A stretch of DNA of 64,000 bases from NCBI GenBank assembly GCA_963724015.1, contig CAVRTM010000004.1, positions 744,001 through 808,000 of the forward strand, written 5' to 3'. The notes beneath the pieces were generated by a model. It saw nothing but the letters and a program-made list of their open reading frames with translations, was not told the origin of the DNA and searched no databases. The DNA comes from CAVRTM01 sp963724015 (lineage in GTDB: Bacteria; Actinomycetota; Actinomycetes; Actinomycetales; Dermatophilaceae). The translations under genes and the position numbers were made by a program. Of the stretch, positions 17,482 to 27,072 are shown piece after piece. Positions within the stretch are counted from its first letter, which is position 1, and every line of letters starts with the position of its first letter.

Positions 17482-18571
17482 CCTCCCAGCTGCTGGTGCT
17501 GGCCGAGCTGCTCGTCGCGGCCGCCTGCCCCGGGCTGGTGCTGACAACGTTCTCTCGCGCGGACGCCGCGTCCGCGCCGCCCGTCGCAGGCGCCGCGCTG
17601 CTGGCCCCGCACCGCCCCCTGCTGCTCGCCGTCGCCTCGGGGGAGGATGCCGGAGGGCGGCGCCCGTGCCCGCCTGCAGCATCTGCCGGACCGCTCCTGG
17701 GAGCACGTCCGCGGAGCCGTCGTCGCCATGCTGGCCAAGGTCCGCGGCGCCCCGGCCGAGTCCCTGGTCGGTCTGTTGCAGGCGCACGGCGAGGTCGACC
17801 GGGCCACCGCCCGGCTCCGCTCCCGCTCGGCGGTGGGCCGCGCCCGCGGGGCGTACCTGCTCGGCCTGCTGCAGGACCCCAGGCACGTCCCGGCGTTGCT
17901 GCCGCTGCTGTCCGACCCCTCCGCCGGAGGTCCGCCTGGTGGCCGTGCGCTCGCTGGGGCTCGTCGGCGACCCCTCCGCGGCCGAGGCGGTCCTCGCCGC
18001 GGTGCCGTCGCGAGGCGGCCGCATCGGGGTGCCGGCGTGGGCGGCGGCCGAGGCGCTGATCGGCATGGGGATGGGCGTGGCGCCGGGCGTGCGCGCGGCG
18101 CTGGCCTCGGCCGACCCGGCCGTGCGCGGCGTCGCCGTGACGGTGGCCGGAGCGGCCACCCTGTCCTTCCTGCTGCCCCGAGCTCCGGGTCCTGTTGGAG
18201 CGCGACCCGTCGCCGGAGGTCCGCACCGGCGCGGCGGTCGCGCTGGGCCGCCTCGGGGGTCCTGCCGACGTGGGCGCCGCTCGCCCGGCAGACCGCCCCG
18301 ACGCAGCCGGCCGCCCTTCGTCGTACCTGCGTGGCGGCGCTGGGCGAGCTGGGTGTCGCCGCGCGCGTTGTCGACCCTGAGCACCCTGCTGGAGGAGCAG
18401 GACCACCGGCTGGCCGAGCTCAGCGCCGAGGCGCTGGTGCGCATCGGGCCGCCGGGGCTCCACGAGCTCGTCACCGCCGCGAGAGGCATCGGCCCGCGCG
18501 CCTCCGTGGCCCGCGGCGCCCTGGACATGGCCCGTCTGCGCGGCGTGCTGCTGACCGGGCCGGCACGATGA
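17478..18571 (+). CDS. HEAT-repeat protein with N-terminal membrane segment (frame-broken)
   Basis: Begins with one hydrophobic segment (QLLVLAELLVAAACPGLVLTTF) followed by several HEAT/PBS-lyase-type repeats, for example GAYLLGLLQDPRHVPALLPLL, PEVRLVAVRSLGLVGDPSAAE, PEVRTGAAVALGRLG and LAELSAEALVRIGPPGLHEL. HEAT repeats are protein-docking scaffolds. The frame breaks five times, near 17645, 17931, 18178, 18255 and 18365. Each is cured by dropping one G or C, after which an uninterrupted protein of about 360 aa results, ending at a TGA that overlaps the glycosyltransferase ATG. I therefore regard the gene as intact. The role is probably to connect the receiver to the synthase (inference). Confidence 0.7.
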
Positions 18572-20118
18572 CGGACCTGTGGCCGGCGGTGCTGGATGCT
18601 CTGCGCACCTCCGTCGCTGCGGTGATGGCGGTGACCGAGCTCCCGGTGCTCGGATACTTCCTGGTCATCAACACCTCCTACCTGTTGCTCATCGGGTTCG
18701 CGGCCTGGGATCTCGTCCACCACCGCCGCCGGGCCGAGCACTCGGGCCACGACGAGACGGTGGCCAGCCAGCTCGCGCCCGGGGTGTCGGTCGTCGTCCC
18801 CGCGTACAACGAGGAGGCGGGGATCGTCGTGTCGGTGCAGGCGATGCTGGCGCTGCGCTACCCCCGGCACGAGGTGGTGGTCGTCGACGACGGCAGCACC
18901 GACGGCACGGCGGAGCGCCTGCGCGCGGCGTTCGACCTGGTGCCGGTGGAGCGGGGGCTGCCGGCCGACGTCCCGACGCGTGCGGCGGTCCTGGAGGTCC
19001 TGGTGCCCCGCAACGGCCGTACCCGGCTGGTCGTGGTCCGCAAGGAGAACAGCGGGCGGTCCGACGCGGTCAATGTCGGGATCAACGCCTCCGGCGAGCC
19101 CCTGGTGGCGATGGTCGACGCCGACTCGATCCTGGACCCCGACTCCCTCCTCGGGGTGGCCAAGCCGTTCGCGGACGACCCCATCCGCACCGTCGCCACA
19201 GGTGGGGCGATACGCGCCGCCAACGGCTGCAGCGTGCGCGACGGGCGCATCGTCCAGGTGCGCATGCCCGGCTCCCGGCTCGCCCGGATCCAGGTCGTGG
19301 AGTACCTGCGCGCCTTCCTGCTCGGCCGCACCGGATGGTCGCGGTTCGGTGCCCTGATCCTGATCAGCGGCGCCTTCGGCATGTTCCGCCGCGACGTCCT
19401 GGTGGAGGTCGGCGGTCTGGACGCCGACAGCATCGGCGAGGACTTCGAGCTGGTGATGCGCATCCACCGCCACCTCATGGACCAACGACGCGACTACCGC
19501 GTCGAGTTCGTGGCCGAACCGATCTCGTGGACCGAGGTCCCGGTCACCGCGAGGGTGCTGCGCAGCCAGCGCCGTCGCTGGCACCGCGGGCTGTGGGAGA
19601 CGTTGTGGAAGTACCGCGGGATGGTGGGCAACCCGCGCTACGGCCGGGTCGGCCTGGTGGCGCTGCCGTACTACTGGGCCTTCGAGCTGTTCGCGCCCGC
19701 TGCTGGAGCTCGCCGGGACTGGTGCTCGTCGGCGCTCGGGCTCGCGCTCGGCGTCGTCGATCTGTCGTACGCCTACGTCTTCCTCGCCGTCGCCTACGGC
19801 TACGCCGTCCTGGTGACGCTCGCCGCGATGACGGTGGAGGAGCTGGCCTTCCACAAGTACGACCGCTGGCAGGACCTGAGGGCCACGCTCCTCGCGTCGA
19901 TAGGGGAGAACGTCGGCTACCGCCAGCTCACGGCGTGGTGGCGGCTCGAGGGCTGGTGGGCCGGACTCACCGGCAGGAAGCAGGTCTGGGGCACCATGAC
20001 GCGGCAGGGCTTCGCCGGGCAGGCCCCGCAGCACGGTGGGGAGCACGACCAGCGACGGCACCCGCCGATGACGGTGCGGCCGGCTGTGGCTCGGCACGGG
20101 GAGCACACACGTGGCTAG
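18568..20118 (+). CDS. GT2 family processive glycosyltransferase, membrane protein
   Basis: Membrane-bound family 2 glycosyltransferase resembling hyaluronan/NodC/poly-GlcNAc synthases. N-terminal TM (LGYFLVINTSYLLLIGFAAW), nucleotide-binding VVVDDGSTDG (about residues 107-116), DADS (about 185), catalytic region SIGEDFELVMRIH, the acceptor motif QRRRW (about 335) and C-terminal TM helices. About 515 aa. Near 19696, 19715 and 19739 three +1 insertions lie within 45 bp and together restore frame, scrambling about 15 residues that otherwise read as a clean TM helix. No product-export gene is adjacent, as expected for a self-exporting synthase. The polymer cannot be named. Confidence 0.85.
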   Translation: MTDLWPAVLDALRTSVAAVMAVTELPVLGYFLVINTSYLLLIGFAAWDLVHHRRRAEHSGHDETVASQLAPGVSVVVPAYNEEAGIVVSVQAMLALRYPRHEVVVVDDGSTDGTAERLRAAFDLVPVERGLPADVPTRAAVLEVLVPRNGRTRLVVVRKENSGRSDAVNVGINASGEPLVAMVDADSILDPDSLLGVAKPFADDPIRTVATGGAIRAANGCSVRDGRIVQVRMPGSRLARIQVVEYLRAFLLGRTGWSRFGALILISGAFGMFRRDVLVEVGGLDADSIGEDFELVMRIHRHLMDQRRDYRVEFVAEPISWTEVPVTARVLRSQRRRWHRGLWETLWKYRGMVGNPRYGRVGLVALPYYWAFELFAPAAGARRDWCSSALGLALGVVDLSYAYVFLAVAYGYAVLVTLAAMTVEELAFHKYDRWQDLRATLLASIGENVGYRQLTAWWRLEGWWAGLTGRKQVWGTMTRQGFAGQAPQHGGEHDQRRHPPMTVRPAVARHGEHTRG

Positions 20119-22243
20119 CCCCCTGCCCATCCGCCGACGGCTCCACCGCCTCGTGTGGCTCATGGGGTTCTTCATGCTCGCCATCGCCGTCCCGACGGCG
20201 GTGGTCCTGCAGGTGCAGGTGCGCAGCACCACGATGATCACGACAGTGGTCGCACCGGCGTACGACGCGAACCGGCAGGCACTGCAGGCAATGAGCGACG
20301 GCGAGACGGGGCTGCGTGGCTACCAGCTCAGCGGTGGAGAGCCGTCGCTGCTGCAGCCGTACAACACGGGGGAGCAGCGCACGGGCGCGGCGCTGCGGAC
20401 GGTGCGGACGCTGCTCGAGCAGGCCGAGAAGGGCCGGCCGGACCGCGTGACCGTCCTTGCCGCCCACGCCGCGCAGGAGCGGGCGGCCGCGGACTGGTGG
20501 GCCTACGCCCGCCGGTCCGTGCAGGACTACCACCCGGGCAGCAACCCGGGCGTCGACCGGGGGAAGCCGCTGTTCGACGCGTTCCGTGCGGCCAACGCCA
20601 CGGTCGGGCAGCGGCTGCAGGAGCAACGGGACGCCGGGCGCACCGCGACCGTCGACAACCTCAACCTCGACACCGTGGTGGTCCTGTTGACGGCACTGGT
20701 GGCGATGCTGCTCGCGGCCTTCGTGGGCCGGCGGATGACCCGTGCGCTGACCGTGCCGCTGCACGGCCTGCACGGGGTGGTGACCCGCCAGAACAGGGGG
20801 AGCGGGACCTGCGCGCGCGGGAGGACCAGCAGATCACCGAGATCCGTGACCTGGCCGCGGACTTCAACCGGCTGCTGGAGAACAACCAGCGCCTGAACCT
20901 CGAGCAGGCGCAGGGCCTGCTGATGCACCAGCTGACCCTGGACGTGGAGCGGGCGCTGCGCCGGGCGCCCGACGTCCAGGGCGCCCTGGACGTGCTCTGC
21001 GCGGTGCTCGGCGAGGGCCTGGGCGTGGACCGGGTCATGGCCAACACCGTCGACGACCAGCACCGGGTGCTGCGCGGCGCGCAGTGGCACGTCAGCACCC
21101 TGGCACCTCTCGGCGACGTTCCGGACGAGCTCGCGCCCCACGTCGGCCAGCTGGCCGAGCAGCTGTGGAGCGCGGCAGGGCGCCTGGCCATCCACGACTT
21201 CCTGGACCCGGAGGTGCAGGCGCAGGAACGGGCCCGCATCTTCACCGCCGAGACCCGCGCCCGATCCGTGATCATGGTCCCGATCGGGCTCGGTGACCGC
21301 GTGCTCGGCGTCATCTTCGTGCTGGCGGTGCACGAGCCACGCCGGTGGACCCGCGCCGAGGCCAATGCGGTCCAGCAGGTCGCCGCGTTCGCCGCCCGCG
21401 TCCTCGTGCAGGCCGAGCACGAGGCCAACCAGCGGGACCACGTCGAGCGGCTGGAGCGCCTGGACCGGCAGAAGACCGACTTCCTGTCGACGGTCAGCCA
21501 CGAGCTGCGCACGCCGCTGACCTCCATCAGCGGCTACCTCGAGCTGCTGCAGGACGGTGACGCCGGCGAGCTCACGGCCGGGCCAGCGCTCGATGCTCGG
21601 CGTCATCGACCGCAACAGCACCCGGCTGCGGGGGCTGATCGAGGACCTGCTCGTCCTCAACCGGATCGAGTCCGGCGGCCTGCACGTGGAGCGCCACGAC
21701 GTGGACCTCGGCGAGCTCGTGCAGCACACGGTCGAGGAGCTGTCCCCGCTCGCAGGGCGGGGCCGGGTGCAGGTCGAGGTGCACGACTGCGGAGGCGGCA
21801 TGGTCGTGAGCGGCGACCAGGGCCACCTGCACCGCGCCATCGTCAACGTGCTGTCCAACGCCATCAAGTTCACCCCGCCCGGGGGGCGGGTCGAGCTGTC
21901 CCTCGAGGTGCTGCCGGACGAGCAGGACCCCGCCGGGCGCCGGGTGCGACTGCGTTGCCGCGACTCGGGCATCGGCATCCCCGCCTCGGACATGCCGCAG
22001 CTGTTCTCGCGGTTCTACCGGGCGGGCAACGCCACCACCGCCGCCATACCGGGCACGGGCCTGGGCCTGGCCATCGTCAAGACGATCGTGGAGGACCACG
22101 GCGGCCGCCTGGACCTCACCTCGGTGGAGGGGGAGGGCACCGTGGTGGCCATCGACCTGCCCCTGGCGGGAGCGGCGTCCCCCGCGGGAATGAGCACGCG
22201 CCCGGCCGTGTTTTCTCCATCGCTGCCGCATCTGGCAGACTGA
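20111..22243 (+). CDS. Membrane sensor histidine kinase (CHASE3-like, GAF, HisKA, HATPase)
   Basis: N-terminal TM (LVWLMGFFMLAIAVPTAVVL), a CHASE3-like extracellular helical region (about 35-190, with SDGETGLRGYQLSG), a second TM (VVVLLTALVAMLLAAFVG), linker, a GAF domain (about 255-420), HisKA box FLSTVSHELRTPLTS (about 457-471) and HATPase motifs (NAIKFTPPGG, DSGIGIP, GTGLGLAIV). The GTG start overlaps the GT2 stop by 8 nt. Frame breaks near 20797 and 21588 (each one extra G/C) split the gene. After correction it is a normal kinase of about 710 aa. It probably phosphorylates the receiver encoded at the head of this cassette. Confidence 0.87.
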
Positions 22244-22310
22244 TGTGCTGGTTGCCGGTTCACGTGCACGAGCACGACCCGGCTCCGCCCCCACCACAAG
22301 GAGATCCACG

Positions 22311-22526
22311 TTGAAGAAGGACCTGCACCCCGCGTACGTCGACACCACGGTCACCTGCACCTGTGGCGCGACGTTCCAGACCCGCAGCACCGCCACGAGC
22401 GGCAAGATCGCCGCTGACGTGTGCTCCGCCTGCCACCCCTTCTACACCGGCAAGCAGAAGATCCTCGACACCGGTGGCCGCATCGCCCGGTTCCAGGAGC
22501 GCTACGGCAAGAAGGTCGCCAAGTAG
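22311..22526 (+). CDS. rpmE: 50S ribosomal protein L31
   Basis: 71-aa zinc-type L31: MKKDLHPAYVDTTVTCTCGA with a C-x-C pair and a later C-x-x-C (DVCSACHPFYTGKQK), i.e. the Zn-binding (C+) form rather than the zinc-free stress paralogue. The start is TTG 22311, set by homology of the first residues and by an AAGGAG element 8-9 nt upstream. An upstream in-frame ATG would add 22 residues of unrelated sequence. rpmE-prfA-prmC-sua5 is the usual actinobacterial order. Confidence 0.96.
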   Translation: MKKDLHPAYVDTTVTCTCGATFQTRSTATSGKIAADVCSACHPFYTGKQKILDTGGRIARFQERYGKKVAK

Positions 22527-22632
22527 CTTTCCGCATGCGCCGGTCCCCGACCTCACGGTCGCGGGGCCGGCGTTGCTCTTTGTCCGCACGTCCTTCGCAC
22601 CACCGCGCATCATCGAGAGGGAAGGTCCCGCC

Positions 22633-23739
22633 ATGGCGGACATGCTGGAGTCGGCCTCCGCGTTCGTGGAGGAGTACGCCGCGCTGGAGCACCAGCTGGC
22701 CGACCCGGCCACCCACCGGGACGACGCCGACCCGGTCGCGGTCCGCAAGCTGAACAAGCGCTACGCCGCGCTCGCACCGACCGTCGCGGCGTACCACGCG
22801 TGGCACGCCGCCCGGGACGACGTCGCCGCGGCCCGCGAGCTGGCGGCCGAGGACGCGTCGTTCGCCGCCGAGCTGCCCGAGCTGGAGCGGACCCTTGCCG
22901 CCACGGAGGACACGCTGCGCCGGATGCTCGTCCCGCGCGACCCCGACGACGACCGCGACATCATCCTGGAGGTCAAGGCGGGCGAGGGCGGGGAGGAGTC
23001 GGCGCTGTTCGCGGCCGACCTGCTGCGGATGTACCTGCGCTACGCCGAGCAGCGCGGCTGGGGCACCGAGATCATCGACGCCACCGAGTCCGACCTCGGG
23101 GGCTACAAGGACGTCCGGATGGCCGTGAAGTCCAGGGGCGTGCCGCAGCCGGGCGACGCGCCGTGGGCGCGGCTGAAGTACGAGGGCGGGGTGCACCGGG
23201 TCCAGCGGGTGCCCGTCACCGAGAGCCAGGGCCGCATCCACACCTCGGCCGCCGGCGTTCTCGTGATGCCCGAGGCCGACGAGGTCGAGGTCACCGTCGA
23301 CCCGAACGACCTCAAGATCGACGTCTACCGCTCCTCCGGCCCCGGTGGGCAGAGCGTCAACACCACCGACTCGGCCGTGCGGATCACGCACCTGCCCACG
23401 GGGACCGTGGTCTCCTGCCAGAACGAGAAGTCCCAGCTCCAGAACAAGGAGTCGGCGATGCGGGTGCTGCGCGCCCGGCTGCACCAGATCGCCCAGGAGG
23501 CGGCCGACCAGGCGGCGTCGGCGGCCCGGAAGTCGCAGATCCGCACGGTGGACCGCTCCGAGCGGATCCGCACCTACAACTACCCCGAGAACCGCATCGC
23601 CGACCACCGCACCGGCTACAAGGCCTACAACCTGGACACCGTGCTGGACGGCGAGCTGGACCCGCTGGTGCAGTCGGCCGTCGACGCCGACGAGGCGGCC
23701 CGGATGACCGCGCTGGCGCAGGACTCCTCGGCGACGTGA
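22633..23739 (+). CDS. prfA: Peptide chain release factor 1
   Basis: RF1 (368 aa) terminates translation at UAA/UAG. The GGQ catalytic motif is in SSGPGGQSVNTTDSAV (about residue 236), preceded by the codon-recognition domain region GRIHTSAAGVLVMPEADEVE and followed by SQLQNKESAMRVL. Start ATG 22633 matches the family N-terminus and has agaggg-aagg upstream. GTGA overlap with prmC, whose product methylates the GGQ glutamine. Confidence 0.97.
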   Translation: MADMLESASAFVEEYAALEHQLADPATHRDDADPVAVRKLNKRYAALAPTVAAYHAWHAARDDVAAARELAAEDASFAAELPELERTLAATEDTLRRMLVPRDPDDDRDIILEVKAGEGGEESALFAADLLRMYLRYAEQRGWGTEIIDATESDLGGYKDVRMAVKSRGVPQPGDAPWARLKYEGGVHRVQRVPVTESQGRIHTSAAGVLVMPEADEVEVTVDPNDLKIDVYRSSGPGGQSVNTTDSAVRITHLPTGTVVSCQNEKSQLQNKESAMRVLRARLHQIAQEAADQAASAARKSQIRTVDRSERIRTYNYPENRIADHRTGYKAYNLDTVLDGELDPLVQSAVDADEAARMTALAQDSSAT

Positions 23740-24623
23740 GTGCCTCCCTGCGGGACGCGGTCCGGGCGGCGTCCCGGCAGCTGGCCGCCGCCGGCGTGGA
23801 GCAGGCCGACGTCGACGCCGTCGCGCTGGCCGCCCATGCCCTGCGCACCAGCACCGGCGACGTGCACCGGCTGATGGTCCTCGGTGCCGACGCCCCGCCC
23901 GGGCTGGAGGCCCTGGAGGACTTGGTGGCCGAGCGGGCCCGGCGCGTGCCCTTGCAGCACCTCACCGGCCGGGCGCCGTTCCGCCACCTCGAGCTGTCGG
24001 TCGGTCCGGGTGTCTTCGTCCCGCGGCCCGAGACCGAGATGGTCGCCGGCCTCGCCGTCCCGCTGCTGCGCGAGCTGGCCGACGCCGAGCGCCGCGCCCC
24101 GGTCGTCGTCGACCTGTGCACCGGGTCGGGAGCGATCGCCCTCAGCCTCAAGCAGGAGGTGCCGGCGGCGTCGGTGCACGCGGTCGAGCTGTCCGACCTC
24201 GCGCACGCCTGGGCGGTGCGCAACCGCGACGACCTCGGTCTGGACGTCGAGGTGCTGCTCGGCGACGCCACCACCGCCTTCGCCGAGCTGGAGGGCGGGG
24301 TCGACGTCGTGGTGAGCAACCCGCCGTACATCCCGGTGGGTGCCGTGCCCCACGACCCGGAGGTGCGCGACCACGACCCGGACGTCGCGCTGTACGGCGG
24401 CAGCGCCGACGGGCTGCGGATCCCCCTCGAGGTCGCCGCCCGCGCGGGGGTGCTGCTGCGCGACGGCGGGGTGCTGCTGATGGAGCACGCCGACGTCCAG
24501 GGACGCTCGCTGCCCGCCGCGCTGCGGGCCACCGGCGTCTGGACCGACATCGAGGACCACGACGACCTGGCCGGCCGGCCCCGCGTCGCCCGTGCCGTGC
24601 GTGCCCCTAGGCTCGCACCATGA
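23736..24623 (+). CDS. prmC: Release factor glutamine N5-methyltransferase
   Basis: SAM-dependent methyltransferase (295 aa) that methylates the Gln of the GGQ motif in release factors. N-terminal helical domain (PLQHLTGRAPFRHLEL), SAM motif VVVDLCTGSGAIALSL and the substrate motif VVSNPPYIP (about residue 193). GTG start overlaps prfA by 4 nt; ATGA overlap with the next gene. Adjacent to its substrate gene, so the assignment is firm. Confidence 0.95.
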   Translation: MSASLRDAVRAASRQLAAAGVEQADVDAVALAAHALRTSTGDVHRLMVLGADAPPGLEALEDLVAERARRVPLQHLTGRAPFRHLELSVGPGVFVPRPETEMVAGLAVPLLRELADAERRAPVVVDLCTGSGAIALSLKQEVPAASVHAVELSDLAHAWAVRNRDDLGLDVEVLLGDATTAFAELEGGVDVVVSNPPYIPVGAVPHDPEVRDHDPDVALYGGSADGLRIPLEVAARAGVLLRDGGVLLMEHADVQGRSLPAALRATGVWTDIEDHDDLAGRPRVARAVRAPRLAP

Positions 24624-25267
24624 GTCCTGTCTTCGACTGCACGACCGAGGAGGGCCGCGCCGAGGGTGTGGCGGCCGCCGTCGAGGCCGTCCGCGCCGGC
24701 GAGGTGGTCGTGCTCCCCACCGACACCGTCTACGGCGTGGGCGCCGACGCGTTCAGCCCGGAGGCCGTGGCCGCGGTGCTGGCGGCCAAGGGCCGCGGCC
24801 GCGAGATGCCTCCGCCGGTGCTCGTGCCCAGCCCGCGCACCGTCGACGGCCTCGCGACCGCGGTGCCCGAGTGGGCACGCGACCTCATCGCGGAGCTGTG
24901 GCCCGGGCCGCTGACGCTGGTCTTCCACGCGCCCGCCTCGCTGATGTGGGACCTCGGTGACACCAACGGGACGGTCGCCCTGCGGATGCCCGAGGACGAC
25001 ATCGCCCTCGCGGTGCTGACCGAGGTCGGCCCGATGGCGGTCACCAGCGCCAACCTCACCGGTTCGCCGGCCGCCACGACCGTCCTGGAGGCGGCGACCC
25101 AGCTCGGCGGCGCGGTCTCGGTCTACCTCGACGGCGGCCCGTCGCGCGGTGGCGCCGCCTCCACCATCGTGGACTGCACCACCGAGTCGCCCACCGTCCT
25201 GCGCGAGGGCGCCGTGAGCGCCGCGCGGCTGCAGGAGATCCTCGGCGACGTCCAGCTGTCGGTCTAG
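24620..25267 (+). CDS. L-threonylcarbamoyladenylate synthase (Sua5/YrdC/YwlC)
   Basis: First enzyme of the universal t6A37 tRNA modification: Thr, bicarbonate and ATP to threonylcarbamoyl-AMP. 215-aa YrdC-only form with VLPTDTVYGVGADAF, the K/R/S-rich KGRGREMPPPVLV, LWPGPLTLVF and PMAVTSANLTGSPA. It lacks the C-terminal Sua5 domain, as other short actinobacterial members do. Translationally coupled to prmC. Confidence 0.94.
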   Translation: MSPVFDCTTEEGRAEGVAAAVEAVRAGEVVVLPTDTVYGVGADAFSPEAVAAVLAAKGRGREMPPPVLVPSPRTVDGLATAVPEWARDLIAELWPGPLTLVFHAPASLMWDLGDTNGTVALRMPEDDIALAVLTEVGPMAVTSANLTGSPAATTVLEAATQLGGAVSVYLDGGPSRGGAASTIVDCTTESPTVLREGAVSAARLQEILGDVQLSV

Positions 25268-25274
25268 CGCTCCC

Positions 25275-26133
25275 GTGGCCACCATCCGGATCGGCATCTC
25301 CGGCTGGACCTACGCGGGCTGGCGCGGGCGGTTCTACCCGCCCGGCCTGGTGCACCGCCTCGAGCTGGCTTACGCCGCAGAGCGTTTCGGCTCGATCGAG
25401 ATCAACGGGTCGTTCTACTCCCTGCAGCGCCCCAGCAGCTACCGCACCTGGCGCTCGCAGGTGCCCGAGGGCCACGTGCTCGCGGTCAAGGGCGGCCGGT
25501 TCATCACGCACATGAAGAAGCTCGCCGGCGTCGAGACGGCCCTGGCCAACTTCTTCGCCTCCGGCGTCCTGGCCCTCGGACCCGCCCTCGGCCCGGTGCT
25601 CTGGCAGCTGCCGCCCAACCTCGGCTACGACGCGGACCGGCTGCGCGCCTTCTTCGACCTGCTGCCTCGCTCCACCACGGCCGCGGCCCGGCTCGCGGCG
25701 CGCCACGACGAGAAGCTCTCCGGCGACCGGGTGCTGGACCCAGGCCGACGCCGACCGTCCGCTGCGCCACGCCCTGGAGGTGCGGCACGACACGTTCTGC
25801 ACCGACGAGGCGGTCCAGCTGCTGGCCGACCACGACATCGCCCTGGTCGTGGCCGACACGGCCGGCAGGTGGCCGCTGCTCGAGCGGACGACGAGCGACT
25901 TCATGTACGTCCGGCTGCACGGCGACGAGGAGCTGTACGTCAGCGGCTACTCCCCGGCGGCGCTGGACTCCTGGGCCACGCGGATCCGCGCGTGGGCCGA
26001 CCGGGGGCAGGACGTCTACGTCTACTTCGACAACGACGTGAAAGTGCACGCGCCGTACGACGCGCTGGGCCTGATGGAGCGGCTCGGCCTCCGGGGCGCC
26101 GACGCGCCGCCGGTCACTCCCGCACGAACGTGA
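25275..26133 (+). CDS. DUF72 family protein (frame-broken)
   Basis: TIM-barrel DUF72 (YecE-like) protein of unknown function. Typical N-terminus RIGISGWTYAGWRGRFYP, EINGSFYSLQRPSSYRTW, LAVKGGRFITHMKKL and LWQLPPN. The second half has YVRLHGDEELYVSGYS and the C-terminal DVYVYFDNDVKVHAPYDAL. A +1 C near 25741 (gaccca for gacca) splits the frame; the two halves abut perfectly after removal and give about 285 aa. GTG start 7 nt after the previous stop. The 3' end overlaps the convergent methyltransferase gene by 20 bp. Confidence 0.85.
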
Positions 26134-26920
26134 GCAGCAGGAACGTGTAGTCCAGGCCGTAGCGCGGCCAGTGCACCGGTCGCTCGGCGTGCTCGAGGTC
26201 GAGCTCGCCCTGCAGCTGCAGCCCGAGCTCGCCGGCGGCCCACACCAGGTCGTGGATCTCCTTCGGGCCGAAGATGTGCACGTCCTGCCCGTACGCCGTG
26301 TGGTTGCTCGTGTCCGGCGGTGCCTGGTCGTAGTCGGTGGAGATCACGAGCACCCCGCCCGGGCGCAGGACCCGCGCCGACTCCGCCAGGAACGCGCGCA
26401 CGTCGACGCCGTGCTCGATGACGCTCATGCAGGTGACCGCGTCCAGCGAGGCGGCCGGCAGCCCGGTCGCGGTGATGTCGCCGGGGCGGAACTCCACGAC
26501 GCCGCGACGGGTGCTGCGGTGGAACTCCAGGTTGATCCCGCTGAGCCGGGTCAGGCCGTACAGCCGCAGCGAGGGCAGCACGGTGGAGTAGCGCGCGGCA
26601 CCGGCGTCGAGGACCCGGGCGTCCGGCCCGACGTGCTCGAGCACCGCCCGCACCGCGCCCAGCACGTCCCAGTTCTTGGCGCGGGTGGGGTGCAGCGGCA
26701 GCCGCAGCCGCCGCGCCTGCTCCACGGCGGCGTCGACCTCGGCGGTGCTGTGCAGCACCGCGGTGCCCGGGATGCCCTCGGGCAGCGGCCGCACGGCGGC
26801 GGGGACCAGGGCGTGCTCCACCGTCCGGCGGGCACCCACCCGCCCCCAGAGGGCGAGGTCCGCGCCGACCTTGGCGGCGCGCATGGGCAGGCTGTGCGTG
26901 GCGGGGCGGGGGATCTTCAC
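26114..26920 (-). CDS. Class I SAM-dependent methyltransferase (Methyltransf_11-like)
   Basis: 268-aa methyltransferase with SAM-binding motif ARVLDAGAARYSTVLPSL, motif II region VEFRPGDITATGLPAASLDAVTC and the SVIEHGVD / LRPGGVLVISTDY segments. GTG 26920 is preferred: a tagggt -10 box lies 7 nt upstream on this strand (leaderless), and upstream residues of the longer reading look non-coding. Convergent with the DUF72 gene, divergent from glyA. Substrate unknown; the residues before the SAM domain are unlike any family I recognise. Confidence 0.78.
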   Translation of the reverse strand: MKIPRPATHSLPMRAAKVGADLALWGRVGARRTVEHALVPAAVRPLPEGIPGTAVLHSTAEVDAAVEQARRLRLPLHPTRAKNWDVLGAVRAVLEHVGPDARVLDAGAARYSTVLPSLRLYGLTRLSGINLEFHRSTRRGVVEFRPGDITATGLPAASLDAVTCMSVIEHGVDVRAFLAESARVLRPGGVLVISTDYDQAPPDTSNHTAYGQDVHIFGPKEIHDLVWAAGELGLQLQGELDLEHAERPVHWPRYGLDYTFLLLTFVRE

Positions 26921-27072
26921 GGCGCCGACCCTACGCGGGAGGACGGTCGGCAGGCCACGATCGGGCGCGTGGACGCACCGCGGACCACGACGGCCACCTC
27001 CAGCAACAGGCAATACAGTGGCCGCTGTCACCGTTCGCCACCGTCCCCTCCGGCACCCCGGGAGCGCTCTTC

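Noticed and set aside
26921..27072. Glycine riboswitch before glyA
   Set aside because: The gap is short and shared with a divergent gene; I see no tandem aptamer-like stems.
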